In this document: piece by piece, positions 38,245-45,525 of the stretch | How the letters are laid out: the number at the start of each line of letters is the position of its first letter | Numbering within the stretch: the first letter of the stretch is position 1 | Assembly (NCBI RefSeq): GCF_013394655.1 | Contig: NZ_CP053351.1 | Location: 3,822,001 to 3,886,000, forward strand | Reading direction: 5' to 3' | Source: Winogradskyella schleiferi | Lineage (GTDB): Bacteria; Bacteroidota; Bacteroidia; Flavobacteriales; Flavobacteriaceae | DNA length: 64,000 nt | Program-made: the position numbers and the translations under genes | The notes under the pieces: model-generated | What the model saw: only the letters and a program-made list of their open reading frames with translations | Databases searched by the model: none | Told to the model about the DNA's origin: nothing

Positions 38245-38757
38245 ATCACAACTAATATCAAACACATCATCGCACTACATTACAAAAAACAAAACATCAT
38301 CAAAGGCGCACTTATCTACAGTGCTGGTGATACCATTGCTGCATTGTTATTGGATGAATTTTCCATATATCGATTGTTAGGAATGATGTTCATTGGTGCC
38401 ACATTCTATGCGTTTGAAATCCCAAATTATTTCGATTGGATTGTAAAAAAAACCATCCATCTAAAAGGTCTAAAAGCGACATTGGCTAAAACCTTATTAG
38501 CTATCGCTTATTTTAATCCACTTTGGATTGCTAGGCATTTATTCTTTATTCAATTGTTTTCTGGTCAGTTTAGTGATATTAACTTTAGTCTTTTAGAAAT
38601 TGCTTTTTGGTCATTTTTAGTTAATATTCCTATTTCGTTTTTGGCGAATTATATCATTCAAAATCGATTTAAGATTAAATGGCGGTTTTTGGGATCTGCT
38701 GTTTTTTCCGCGATTATGGCTATTTATTATGCTTTGAGTGAGGTGATTTTTGTTTGA
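38245..38757 (+). CDS. Mpv17/PMP22-like small membrane protein (start uncertain)
   Basis: A hydrophobic protein with about four membrane segments. The in-frame segment GALIYSAGDTIAALLLDE, DEFSIYRLLGMM and FEIPNYFDW follow the Mpv17 pattern GxGDxxAQ-D-R-G-WY loosely. No ATG, GTG or TTG exists before this conserved part: the first standard start, TTG at 38344, would remove the GD motif. Translation may therefore begin at an ATC codon (38245 or 38257), the gene may be damaged, or a sequencing error may hide the start. It ends in YYALSEVIFV. The function is unknown; the family is thought to include membrane channels. Confidence 0.5.
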   Translation: MTTNIKHIIALHYKKQNIIKGALIYSAGDTIAALLLDEFSIYRLLGMMFIGATFYAFEIPNYFDWIVKKTIHLKGLKATLAKTLLAIAYFNPLWIARHLFFIQLFSGQFSDINFSLLEIAFWSFLVNIPISFLANYIIQNRFKIKWRFLGSAVFSAIMAIYYALSEVIFV

Positions 38758-38768
38758 TGAACAAATGC

Positions 38769-38801
38769 AGACCTTTCAGGTTTCAAAAACCTGAAAGGTC
38801 T
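38769..38801. terminator. Perfect 15-base-pair hairpin after the Mpv17-like gene
   Basis: AGACCTTTCAGGTTT and AAACCTGAAAGGTCT flank CAA. It belongs to a small hairpin family seen also at 44600 and 52135. It probably ends the guaD-xdhAB unit. A further short poly-T-loop hairpin stands at 38820-38836; the rest of the gap to xdhC shows nothing. Confidence 0.7.
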
Positions 38802-38991
38802 AAACGAAATAGCCTGAACAGTCTTTTTTCGACCTTATATTTATGGAAGATAATTAACACTTAACTCCCAAATTTTCAGTATTAAAACTTGATGTGATAA
38901 ATAATAAATTCATTCCGAACATCCCTCACATCCTTTCAAGTGGCGAATCTTTAGATTCAAATGAGTTGAATATCGCATTAAAAAGACAATC

Positions 38992-39774
38992 TTACAAATC
39001 AACTGAGTTTTTATAATGAACCTGAAGCAACTGTGCCACCACACTAATCGCAATCTCTTTTGGTGTATGGCCTCCAATATTCAACCCGATTGGGCAAACC
39101 ACATTTTTCATACCGTCTTCCATATTCATGTCCTTAATTAACATATTATTGAAACGCACTTTTTTGGTTTTGCTACCTATTAATCCTAAAAACTTGGTTT
39201 CGTTTTGCAAGGCCATCGCAATAATATCAAAGTCAATCGCATGATTATGTGTGAGCACTAAAATATAACAACGATTTCCCCATTTTACAATATCACTGAA
39301 GGTTTTAAAATCGGTTTCCGTGGCTTGATGTGTCTTAATGCTTTCATCCAAATCTAAATTAGAAAACCAATCTTCTCTAGAATCTATAAGGTGGACTTCA
39401 AAAGGTGTATCGACTAACAATTTGGCAATTTCAACACCAATATGTCCCGCGCCAAATAAGTATAATTCTGGTGATTGGTTCATGGGTTCTATTATAAATT
39501 CAACTTTTCCGCCACAGCATTGTTCAAATTCAGGTCCTAAAGTGTATGTAGATTCAATAATTCTGTTCTCTTTTAATGCCCTAATAGCCTCGTCAATAGC
39601 TTTAAACTCTAGCTTCCCTCCTCCTATGGTCCCGTAAGTTTCTTTGTCCTTCCTCACTAGCATTCGCGAACCAACCCTACAAGGTGTTGACCCTAAGCAT
39701 TTTGAAACTGTTAATAATGCCACAGGTTCTTGTTTCGCTTTAAATTCTGATAAAAGTTCAATCCAGTGTTTCAT
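38992..39774 (-). CDS. xdhC: Xanthine dehydrogenase accessory protein XdhC
   Basis: Binds and sulfurates the molybdenum cofactor for insertion into XdhB. The 260-residue product has the N-terminal XdhC/CoxI domain (STPCRVGSRMLV; GTIGGGKLE) and a C-terminal Rossmann domain (LFGAGHIGVEIAKLL; THNHAIDFDI; GLIGSKTKK). It is convergent with xdhB, so it is not in the same transcript despite its role. It is divergent from the arsenosugar cluster. Confidence 0.9.
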   Translation of the reverse strand: MKHWIELLSEFKAKQEPVALLTVSKCLGSTPCRVGSRMLVRKDKETYGTIGGGKLEFKAIDEAIRALKENRIIESTYTLGPEFEQCCGGKVEFIIEPMNQSPELYLFGAGHIGVEIAKLLVDTPFEVHLIDSREDWFSNLDLDESIKTHQATETDFKTFSDIVKWGNRCYILVLTHNHAIDFDIIAMALQNETKFLGLIGSKTKKVRFNNMLIKDMNMEDGMKNVVCPIGLNIGGHTPKEIAISVVAQLLQVHYKNSVDL

Positions 39775-39904
39775 TTATTTAAAAACAGGAATTAAAAGTA
39801 AGACTTTTTTAGTGTATTCTATATTTCAATTGTTGCCTTAAATTAAATTAGCTTTCTGCTATTTTTTCTGTTAAGTTTGAGTTTATTTTTCGACAAAAAC
39901 CCAA

Positions 39905-39921
39905 TACGTATTTTTTACGTA
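39905..39921. promoter_or_regulatory. Operator-like inverted repeat before the arsenosugar cluster
   Basis: TACGTA at 39905-39910 and again at 39916-39921, five T apart, form a 17-base inverted repeat ending 30 bases before the first start codon of the cluster. Such a repeat could hold a repressor over the promoter. No arsenical regulator gene (arsR) is present in the window. Confidence 0.4.
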
Positions 39922-39951
39922 AGTAATATAAAGAACTGAAAAACCATACAA

Positions 39952-40287
39952 ATGTCTAAAACATACTACGATCCTGCAGATTTAAGAAAATTCGGAAACA
40001 TTACCGAATGGAGTGAAGAACTTGGAAATAAGTTTTTTGAGTATTACGGAAAAGTGTTTGAAGAAGGTGCGTTAACCGCACGAGAGAAATCATTAATTGC
40101 ATTAGCAGTTGCACATACCGAACAATGTCCTTATTGTATAGATGCTTATTCTAAAGATACGCTTCAACGTGGCGTTACTAAAGAAGAAATGATGGAGGCT
40201 ATTCATGTTGGAGCTGCGATAAAAAGTGGAGCGACACTTGTTCATGGTGTCCAAATGATGAATAAGGTTAATAAACTGGATGGATAA
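39952..40287 (+). CDS. Arsenosugar biosynthesis-associated AhpD-like protein
   Basis: A small carboxymuconolactone-decarboxylase/AhpD-fold protein of 111 residues, of the type found with ArsS. The redox pair is Cys59-x-x-Cys62 in EQCPYC. The histidine that normally follows the second Cys by four residues is Tyr66 here. Its role may be protection against, or handling of, oxidised arsenic intermediates; this is not established. It is the first gene of the cluster, with ArsS 80 bases downstream. Confidence 0.88.
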   Translation: MSKTYYDPADLRKFGNITEWSEELGNKFFEYYGKVFEEGALTAREKSLIALAVAHTEQCPYCIDAYSKDTLQRGVTKEEMMEAIHVGAAIKSGATLVHGVQMMNKVNKLDG

Positions 40288-40306
40288 ACACGAAATACGA
40301 TTGCAG

Positions 40307-40347
40307 ATTTACGATTCTAGATTTTCCATAATTCGTAAATCGTAAAT
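40307..40347. repeat. Inverted repeat before arsS
   Basis: ATTTACGATT (40307-40316) and AATCGTAAAT (40338-40347) form a 10-base-pair stem in an AT-rich gap. Partial copies of the same words surround it, so it seems repeat-derived. Confidence 0.5.
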
Positions 40348-40367
40348 TGTAATTCATAAATCAAAAT

Positions 40368-41444
40368 ATGGCAGTAAAATCACTAAAAAAACAAGGAAGC
40401 GATTTAGCACAGAGCAACAAACAACTCGAAATTCTCTCGAATGGAATTTTTCAAAGTGGTGAATTGCCTACTTTTAAAAATAAGATTTCTGAAACCAATC
40501 AGTTTCCACTTAAAGCCAAAAAATTAGAGATTCTTCAAATTAATGTGGGTTATATGTGCAACCAAGTTTGCGATCATTGCCATGTAGATGCTGGTCCAGA
40601 CCGAAAAGAGATAATGACACGGGACACCATGCGACAATGCCTCGAAGTGATTAAAAATTCTGGAGCCCATACCTTAGATTTAACTGGTGGCGCACCGGAA
40701 ATGAATCCCGATTTTAGATGGTTTGTTGAAGAGGCTGCAAAAGTAGGCATCAAGGACTTTATAGTCCGTTCTAATTTGACCATTATCCGTGCCAATAAAA
40801 AATATTACGATTTACCCGAATTCTTCAAGAAGCATAATGTTCATGTAGTGAGCTCAATGCCACATTGGACAAGAGGTAAAACTGACAAACAGCGTGGCGA
40901 TGGTGTTTTTGACAAATCCATAAAAGCTTTACAAGAATTAAATGCAGTGGGTTATGGCATGCCCAATTCTGATTTACGATTGGACTTGGTTTATAATCCT
41001 TCAGGCGCATTTTTACCTGGAGACCAAGCTTCCATGGAAAAGGATTTTAAGAAAGCTTTACTTGAAGATTTTAATATTCAATTTCATAATCTATTTGCCA
41101 TTACTAATTTACCAATTGCACGTTTTCTGGATTACTTAATCGCTTCTGAAAATTATGAGGATTATATGTTTTCACTAGTAGAAGCTTATAATCCTGCGGC
41201 TGTAAAAAATGTGATGTGTACCAATACATTATCCATAAGTTGGGATGGTTATTTGTTTGATTGTGATTTTAACCAAATGTTGGAATTACCTGTGAATAGC
41301 AAGGTTAAACATATTTCAGAATATAATGAAGAACTGCTTGAAGGTCGAAATATTGTCATCTCGCAACATTGTTATGGCTGTACGGCTGGTGCAGGAAGTA
41401 GTTGTCAGGGAAATACAATTCCTGCGGAAGCAGGAATCTCATAA
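40368..41444 (+). CDS. arsS: Arsenosugar biosynthesis radical SAM protein ArsS
   Basis: A radical SAM enzyme expected to transfer the 5'-deoxyadenosyl group of SAM to a dimethylated arsenical, forming the arsenic-ribose bond. The 358-residue product has the cluster motif CxxxCxxC at Cys64, 68 and 71 (CNQVCDHC), the GGAPEM segment near residue 97, and the C-terminal Cys-rich domain with Cys335, 338 and 346 (CYGCTAGAGSSC). The last eight residues (IPAEAGIS) are encoded by a palindromic repeat, so the original C-terminus was probably shorter. Older databases call this family radical SAM/Cys-rich, rSAM/selenodomain-associated; no in-frame TGA is present here. Confidence 0.92.
   Translation: MAVKSLKKQGSDLAQSNKQLEILSNGIFQSGELPTFKNKISETNQFPLKAKKLEILQINVGYMCNQVCDHCHVDAGPDRKEIMTRDTMRQCLEVIKNSGAHTLDLTGGAPEMNPDFRWFVEEAAKVGIKDFIVRSNLTIIRANKKYYDLPEFFKKHNVHVVSSMPHWTRGKTDKQRGDGVFDKSIKALQELNAVGYGMPNSDLRLDLVYNPSGAFLPGDQASMEKDFKKALLEDFNIQFHNLFAITNLPIARFLDYLIASENYEDYMFSLVEAYNPAAVKNVMCTNTLSISWDGYLFDCDFNQMLELPVNSKVKHISEYNEELLEGRNIVISQHCYGCTAGAGSSCQGNTIPAEAGIS
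41418..41437. repeat. Palindromic repeat forming the 3' end of arsS
   Basis: ATTCCTGC and GCAGGAAT around GGAA, a perfect 8-base-pair stem. It begins exactly on codon 351 of arsS and runs nearly to the stop, and the next gene starts ten bases later. Confidence 0.9.
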
Positions 41445-41446
41445 TT

Positions 41447-41941
41447 ATGAAAACGAAAATTATATACATATTCCTATTTTTTACTGCGTTCGGTTTTTCG
41501 CAAGAGACACTTACTGAATTATTGGATAGACATAATTCTGAAAGCGTGCCTTATATCTCTGTGAAGGAATTGGCGATGCCAAAAACGGAAGCCATCCTTT
41601 TAGATGCTCGAGAAGCTGAAGAATATAATGTAAGTCATTTAAAAGATGCCATTCATGTTGGTTATAATGATTTTGATTTACAGGAAACAACAAATCAACT
41701 TAACGACAAACAACAAACGATAGTTGTGTATTGCTCCTTAGGCATACGTTCTGAAAACATTGCTGAACAACTTGAGAAAGCTGGCTACACGAATGTTTTT
41801 AATTTATTTGGTGGTATTTTTGAATGGAAAAATAATGAATTTAAGGTTTATAATAACAAAGATGAACCCACAGAAAATGTCCATGCATTTTCAAAAACTT
41901 GGAGCCAGTGGCTCCTAAAAGGCAATAAAATATATGACTGA
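41447..41941 (+). CDS. Secreted rhodanese-like protein of the arsenosugar cluster
   Basis: A single rhodanese domain of 164 residues behind a signal peptide (KIIYIFLFFTAFGFSQ), so it is probably periplasmic. The active-site loop is CSLGIRS with the catalytic Cys, and LLDAREAEEY and GGIFEWKNN are typical rhodanese segments. The start at 41447 restores the signal peptide; longer in-frame starts would read the palindromic repeat. It overlaps the next gene by eight bases, so it is translated as part of the cluster. A role in thiol or sulfur transfer to an arsenical is conceivable but unproven. Confidence 0.85.
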   Translation: MKTKIIYIFLFFTAFGFSQETLTELLDRHNSESVPYISVKELAMPKTEAILLDAREAEEYNVSHLKDAIHVGYNDFDLQETTNQLNDKQQTIVVYCSLGIRSENIAEQLEKAGYTNVFNLFGGIFEWKNNEFKVYNNKDEPTENVHAFSKTWSQWLLKGNKIYD

Positions 41942-42602
41942 TTCGCTTGTAATTGTGTTTGTAAAAAACATAAAATTAGGTACTGTAAAAACACGACTTG
42001 CTAAAACCATTGGAGACTTTGGAGCTTTTGAGGTGTATTCGGAATTGGTTAAGATTACAGAAAACGCCACTGAAGCATTAACGGTTGACAAACGTATTTA
42101 TTTCTCAAATGCCGTGGTCGAAAGCAAGTGGAAAAACGATTTTAAAACCGTTCAAAAAGGAAAGGATTTAGGCGAACGCATGCTTAATGCTTTTAAAGAT
42201 GGATTTGATTCAGGTTATAAAAAAATTGTTTTGATTGGTTCCGATTTACCTGATATTAATTCTACTCATATTACCAATGGATTGAAAGCCTTAGAAACCA
42301 ACGACGTCGTCTTCGGACCAGCGGAAGATGGTGGATATTATTTAGTCGGTTTGTCTAAAATGAATTCTTCAATTTTTACGAATAAACCTTGGAGTCAACC
42401 TCATCTATTAGCAGAAACGTTACAAGAGTTACATAAAAATAATATTGCAGTTAGTACCTTGGACACTCTAAATGACATAGACAATTATGAAGATTTAATT
42501 GCTTCAGATTTTTATAAATCCAACTTAAAATTACAAGAAAAAATACAAGTAGAAATTTTAACCCATAAAACAGACTTCCTTTTTCAAGGAAGATATATAT
42601 GA
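41934..42602 (+). CDS. TIGR04282-type arsenosugar biosynthesis glycosyltransferase (DUF2064)
   Basis: A 222-residue GT-A/nucleotidyltransferase-fold protein. The N-terminal FVKNIKLGTVKTRLAKTIG resembles the nucleotide-binding loop of CofC and MobA. IGSDLPDI near residue 103 and GPAEDGGYYLVGL carry the acidic metal-binding residues. It is called a glycosyltransferase in this family, but the loop would also suit a nucleotidyltransferase that activates a sugar-1-phosphate. Overlaps of eight bases upstream and four bases (ATGA) downstream tie it to the rhodanese and the phosphorylase. Confidence 0.88.
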   Translation: MTDSLVIVFVKNIKLGTVKTRLAKTIGDFGAFEVYSELVKITENATEALTVDKRIYFSNAVVESKWKNDFKTVQKGKDLGERMLNAFKDGFDSGYKKIVLIGSDLPDINSTHITNGLKALETNDVVFGPAEDGGYYLVGLSKMNSSIFTNKPWSQPHLLAETLQELHKNNIAVSTLDTLNDIDNYEDLIASDFYKSNLKLQEKIQVEILTHKTDFLFQGRYI

Positions 42603-43411
42603 TTAAATTTATTACTGAAAGCACAGCATACTTACAAAGCAAAGGTTTTGAAAATCCTGAAATCGGTATCATTTTAGGTACAGGATTAGGACAATTGATT
42701 GATGAAATTGAGATCTTAGCAGAAGCAAGTTATAACCACATACCTAACTTTCCAACAGCAACCGTTGAGTTTCATAAAGGCAAATTGATTTACGGCATTC
42801 TAGAAGGTAAAAAAGTTGTTGTGATGCAAGGGCGTTTTCATGTTTATGAAGGTTATACCTTGCAAGATGTCACGTTTCCTGTTCGTATTATGGAAAAATT
42901 GGGCATAAAAACCCTTTTGGTTTCCAATGCTTCAGGCGCTATTAATCTCAACTTTAAGAAAGGCGAATTAATGCTTATTGAGGATCATATTAATCTTCAA
43001 GGCGGTTCGCCATTAGCTTTTAAAGGTGTTTCGGAATTGGGTGAACGTTTTACCGATATGAGCGCACCATATGATGCTGAAATCAATTCGAAATTTGAAA
43101 GTATCGCTAAAGATCACAACATGACATTACATAAAGGGGTTTATGCATCTGTCGTTGGCCCTCAACTCGAAACACGAGCGGAATACAGAATGCTGAAAAC
43201 TATTGGTGCAGATGCTGTTGGCATGAGTACAGTTCCAGAAATTATAGTTGCAAATCATTTGAATCTAAAAGCAGCTGCAGTTTCCGTGCTTACGGACGAA
43301 TGTGATCCAGATAACCTTAAACCTGTAGATATTTCAGAGATTATTGCCATGGCCGAAAAAGCCGAACCGAATATGATTACATTATTTAAAGAGTTGATAA
43401 AAAGCATATAA
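42599..43411 (+). CDS. Purine nucleoside phosphorylase in the arsenosugar cluster
   Basis: A trimeric-type (PNP/MTAP) phosphorylase of 270 residues that splits a purine nucleoside with phosphate. Motifs: GTGLGQL (phosphate loop, residues 27-33), NASGAINLNFKKGE, VGPQLETRAEYR with Glu195, and GMSTVPE with Met209. The residue that selects 6-oxopurines, Asn243 in human PNP, aligns with Asp233 (LTDECDP), as in methylthioadenosine phosphorylase (TDYD). It may therefore accept adenine nucleosides. The four-base overlap with the TIGR04282 gene implies a role in the pathway, most likely removing adenine from the ArsS product. Confidence 0.92.
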   Translation: MIKFITESTAYLQSKGFENPEIGIILGTGLGQLIDEIEILAEASYNHIPNFPTATVEFHKGKLIYGILEGKKVVVMQGRFHVYEGYTLQDVTFPVRIMEKLGIKTLLVSNASGAINLNFKKGELMLIEDHINLQGGSPLAFKGVSELGERFTDMSAPYDAEINSKFESIAKDHNMTLHKGVYASVVGPQLETRAEYRMLKTIGADAVGMSTVPEIIVANHLNLKAAAVSVLTDECDPDNLKPVDISEIIAMAEKAEPNMITLFKELIKSI

Positions 43412-43419
43412 CAAGTTTT

Positions 43420-43476
43420 CAGTCGCAGTCGCAATTTTCAGGCTTACTGTTGCTGCAAACTGAGACTGAGACTGAA
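43420..43476. repeat. Hexamer-based imperfect inverted repeat before arsM
   Basis: CAGTCG repeated twice (43420-43432) is followed, after a short middle part, by GAGACT repeated (43462-43475). The second block is close to the reverse complement of the first. The motif recurs as the seven-copy GTCGCA tandem at 53858. Confidence 0.65.
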
Positions 43477-43487
43477 TACTAAAAAAA

Positions 43488-44456
43488 ATGAGTTACTTAG
43501 AAGCTACAAACGACCTATACAAAGAAGCAGCACTAACACCAGATGTTGGATTATGCTGTACTACAAATCCGATTTGGGAATTACCAGGATTAAAAATCCC
43601 CAAAATCATGCAAGAAATGAACTATGGCTGTGGCTCTACGGTTCATGCTCGTGATTTAACCAACAATCCAAAAATGCTTTATGTTGGTGTTGGTGGCGGT
43701 ATGGAATTATTACAATTCTCATATTTTAATAGACAAAAAGGTGGTGTTATTGGAGTTGACGTTGTGGAAGAAATGCTAGAAGCCTCCCGTAGAAACTTTA
43801 AGGAAGCCGAAGCACAAAACGATTGGTTTAAATCAGAGTTTGTAGACCTTAAGAAAGGTGATGCTATGCATCTTCCTGTTGAAGATAATAGTATCGATGT
43901 TGCCGCTCAAAACTGCTTATTCAACATTTTTAAGGCTGAAGATTTGAAGAAAGCCATTGCAGAAATGTATCGTGTTTTAAAACCGCATGGTCGTTTGGTA
44001 ATGAGCGATCCTACTTGTGAGCAACCTATGAATGAAGAACTTCGGAACGATGACAGATTACGTGCGCTATGTTTAAGTGGAAGTTTACCCATTGCTGACT
44101 ATGTAAAAGCTTTAACTGATGCTGGTTTTGGAACTATTGAAATCAGAGCTCGTAAACCCTATAGAATTCTTGACCCGAAGCATTATCCAACCGACGAATT
44201 GATTTATATCGAATCCATAGAAGTAGCAGCCATAAAAGATCCTATGCCAGCAGATGGTCCTTGTATTTTTACTGGCAAAGCAGCTATTTATTATGGCGAC
44301 GAAGATTATTTTGATGATAAAATAGGACATGTTTTACTAAAGAATCAACCTATGGCGGTTTGTGATAAAACTGCTGGTGCGCTGGCAACTTTAGGAAGGG
44401 ATGACATTTTTATCAGTGAATCTACCTTTCACTATGATGGTGGAGGATGTTGTTAA
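43488..44456 (+). CDS. arsM: Arsenosugar-type arsenite S-adenosylmethionine methyltransferase ArsM
   Basis: Methylates As(III) with SAM. The 322-residue product has the class I SAM-binding motif VGVGGGMELLQ (residues 66-76). Candidate arsenic-binding cysteines are Cys48 (YGCG), Cys143 (QNCLFNIF) and Cys195 (ALCLSGS), corresponding to the three conserved Cys of characterised ArsM proteins. Further cysteines stand at 23-24 (GLCCTT) and at the extreme C-terminus (GGGCC). It is the last gene of the first tightly packed block; its stop codon touches a perfect palindrome. Confidence 0.92.
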   Translation: MSYLEATNDLYKEAALTPDVGLCCTTNPIWELPGLKIPKIMQEMNYGCGSTVHARDLTNNPKMLYVGVGGGMELLQFSYFNRQKGGVIGVDVVEEMLEASRRNFKEAEAQNDWFKSEFVDLKKGDAMHLPVEDNSIDVAAQNCLFNIFKAEDLKKAIAEMYRVLKPHGRLVMSDPTCEQPMNEELRNDDRLRALCLSGSLPIADYVKALTDAGFGTIEIRARKPYRILDPKHYPTDELIYIESIEVAAIKDPMPADGPCIFTGKAAIYYGDEDYFDDKIGHVLLKNQPMAVCDKTAGALATLGRDDIFISESTFHYDGGGCC

Positions 44457-44476
44457 ATTCCTGCGAAGGCAGGAAT
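44457..44476. repeat. Palindromic repeat abutting the arsM stop codon
   Basis: ATTCCTGC and GCAGGAAT around GAAG; it begins on the first base after the arsM stop. A poly-T-loop hairpin of another type (AAGGACTTTTTTCGATCTT) follows near 44515. Confidence 0.9.
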
Positions 44477-44599
44477 CCCTTAATTGGATCTAAATTTATA
44501 TCGAGAAATACTCTTCAAGGACTTTTTTCGATCTTAAAGGTATATAATGAATAAAACCAATGCTGTCGAAACTAATAAATTGTGGTTAGAATAAATAGA

Positions 44600-44630
44600 G
44601 ACCTTTCAGGTTTTGAAAATCTGAAAGGTC
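44600..44630. terminator. Hairpin before the desaturase-like gene
   Basis: GACCTTTCAGGTTTT pairs with AAAATCTGAAAGGTC. It is nearly identical to the hairpin at 38769 and lies 13 bases before the next start codon. It may divide the arsenosugar cluster into two transcripts. Confidence 0.6.
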
Positions 44631-44643
44631 AAACAACATTAAC

Positions 44644-45525
44644 ATGCAGAAGTACCTAGACATCATAAAAAACTCCTATTCGGGATATTGGAATTATCTC
44701 AAACACGAACTCATTGACCTCAATCATTGGGACAACTTTTTTTATGGCCTTATTGTAATCTCAATTGCGGTATGGCTACTTGAAATCGCCTTTCCTTGGC
44801 GAAAAGGTCAAGCGATTTTTAGAAAGGATTTTTGGTTGGATACATTTTACATGTTCTTTAATTTCTTTTTGTTGAACCTCATCGTTTTTATTGCCTTATC
44901 CAATACAGCTTCAGAACTGTTTAATGATATTTTGGGAATTGTTGGTTTATCAATTTCAAATTTTCAATTGTTCGATGTGGATGAACTTCCGAAGTGGTTA
45001 GGCTTATTTATCTTTTTTATAGTTTCAGATTTTGTGCAATGGAATACACATCGCCTATTACATCGCGTGCCATGGCTATGGAATTTCCACAAAGTCCATC
45101 ATTCCGTAAAAGAAATGGGCTTTGCTGCACATTTGCGCTACCATTGGATGGAACCAGTGGTTTATAAATCCATTTTGTATATTCCTATTGCTATCATTGG
45201 TGGTTTTGATGCACAAGATGTCGCTATTGTTTATTTCTTTAGCATTGCTATTGGCCATTTGAATCATGCCAATTTGGGTTGGGACTATGGCTTTTTAAAG
45301 TATATTTTCAACAATCCAAAGATGCATATTTGGCATCATGCTAAAGCACTACCTCAGCATGTAAGGTATGGCGTAAACTATGGACTAACATTAAGTCTTT
45401 GGGATTATATTTTTAAAACCGACTATGTGCCACACAACGGAAGGGATATTGAATTGGGTTTTGATGGTGATGATAAATTTCCCAAAGATTTTTTGAGTCA
45501 GGAATTATATCCATTAAAAAAATGA
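44644..45525 (+). CDS. Sterol desaturase / fatty acid hydroxylase family membrane protein
   Basis: A 293-residue integral membrane di-iron oxygenase. The histidine motifs are HRLLH (136-140), HKVHH (149-153), HLNHANLGWDYG, and HIWHHAK followed by PQHVRYGVNYG. About four hydrophobic segments are present. Family members hydroxylate or desaturate lipid-like substrates. It overlaps the next gene by four bases (ATGA) and lies between arsM and the TIGR04283 gene. A role in making a lipid carrier or tailoring an arsenolipid is an inference from position. Confidence 0.88.
   Translation: MQKYLDIIKNSYSGYWNYLKHELIDLNHWDNFFYGLIVISIAVWLLEIAFPWRKGQAIFRKDFWLDTFYMFFNFFLLNLIVFIALSNTASELFNDILGIVGLSISNFQLFDVDELPKWLGLFIFFIVSDFVQWNTHRLLHRVPWLWNFHKVHHSVKEMGFAAHLRYHWMEPVVYKSILYIPIAIIGGFDAQDVAIVYFFSIAIGHLNHANLGWDYGFLKYIFNNPKMHIWHHAKALPQHVRYGVNYGLTLSLWDYIFKTDYVPHNGRDIELGFDGDDKFPKDFLSQELYPLKK

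Noticed and set aside
40368..44456. Selenocysteine in ArsS or ArsM
   Set aside because: The families were once called selenodomain-associated, but no in-frame TGA is present and cysteines occupy the motifs.
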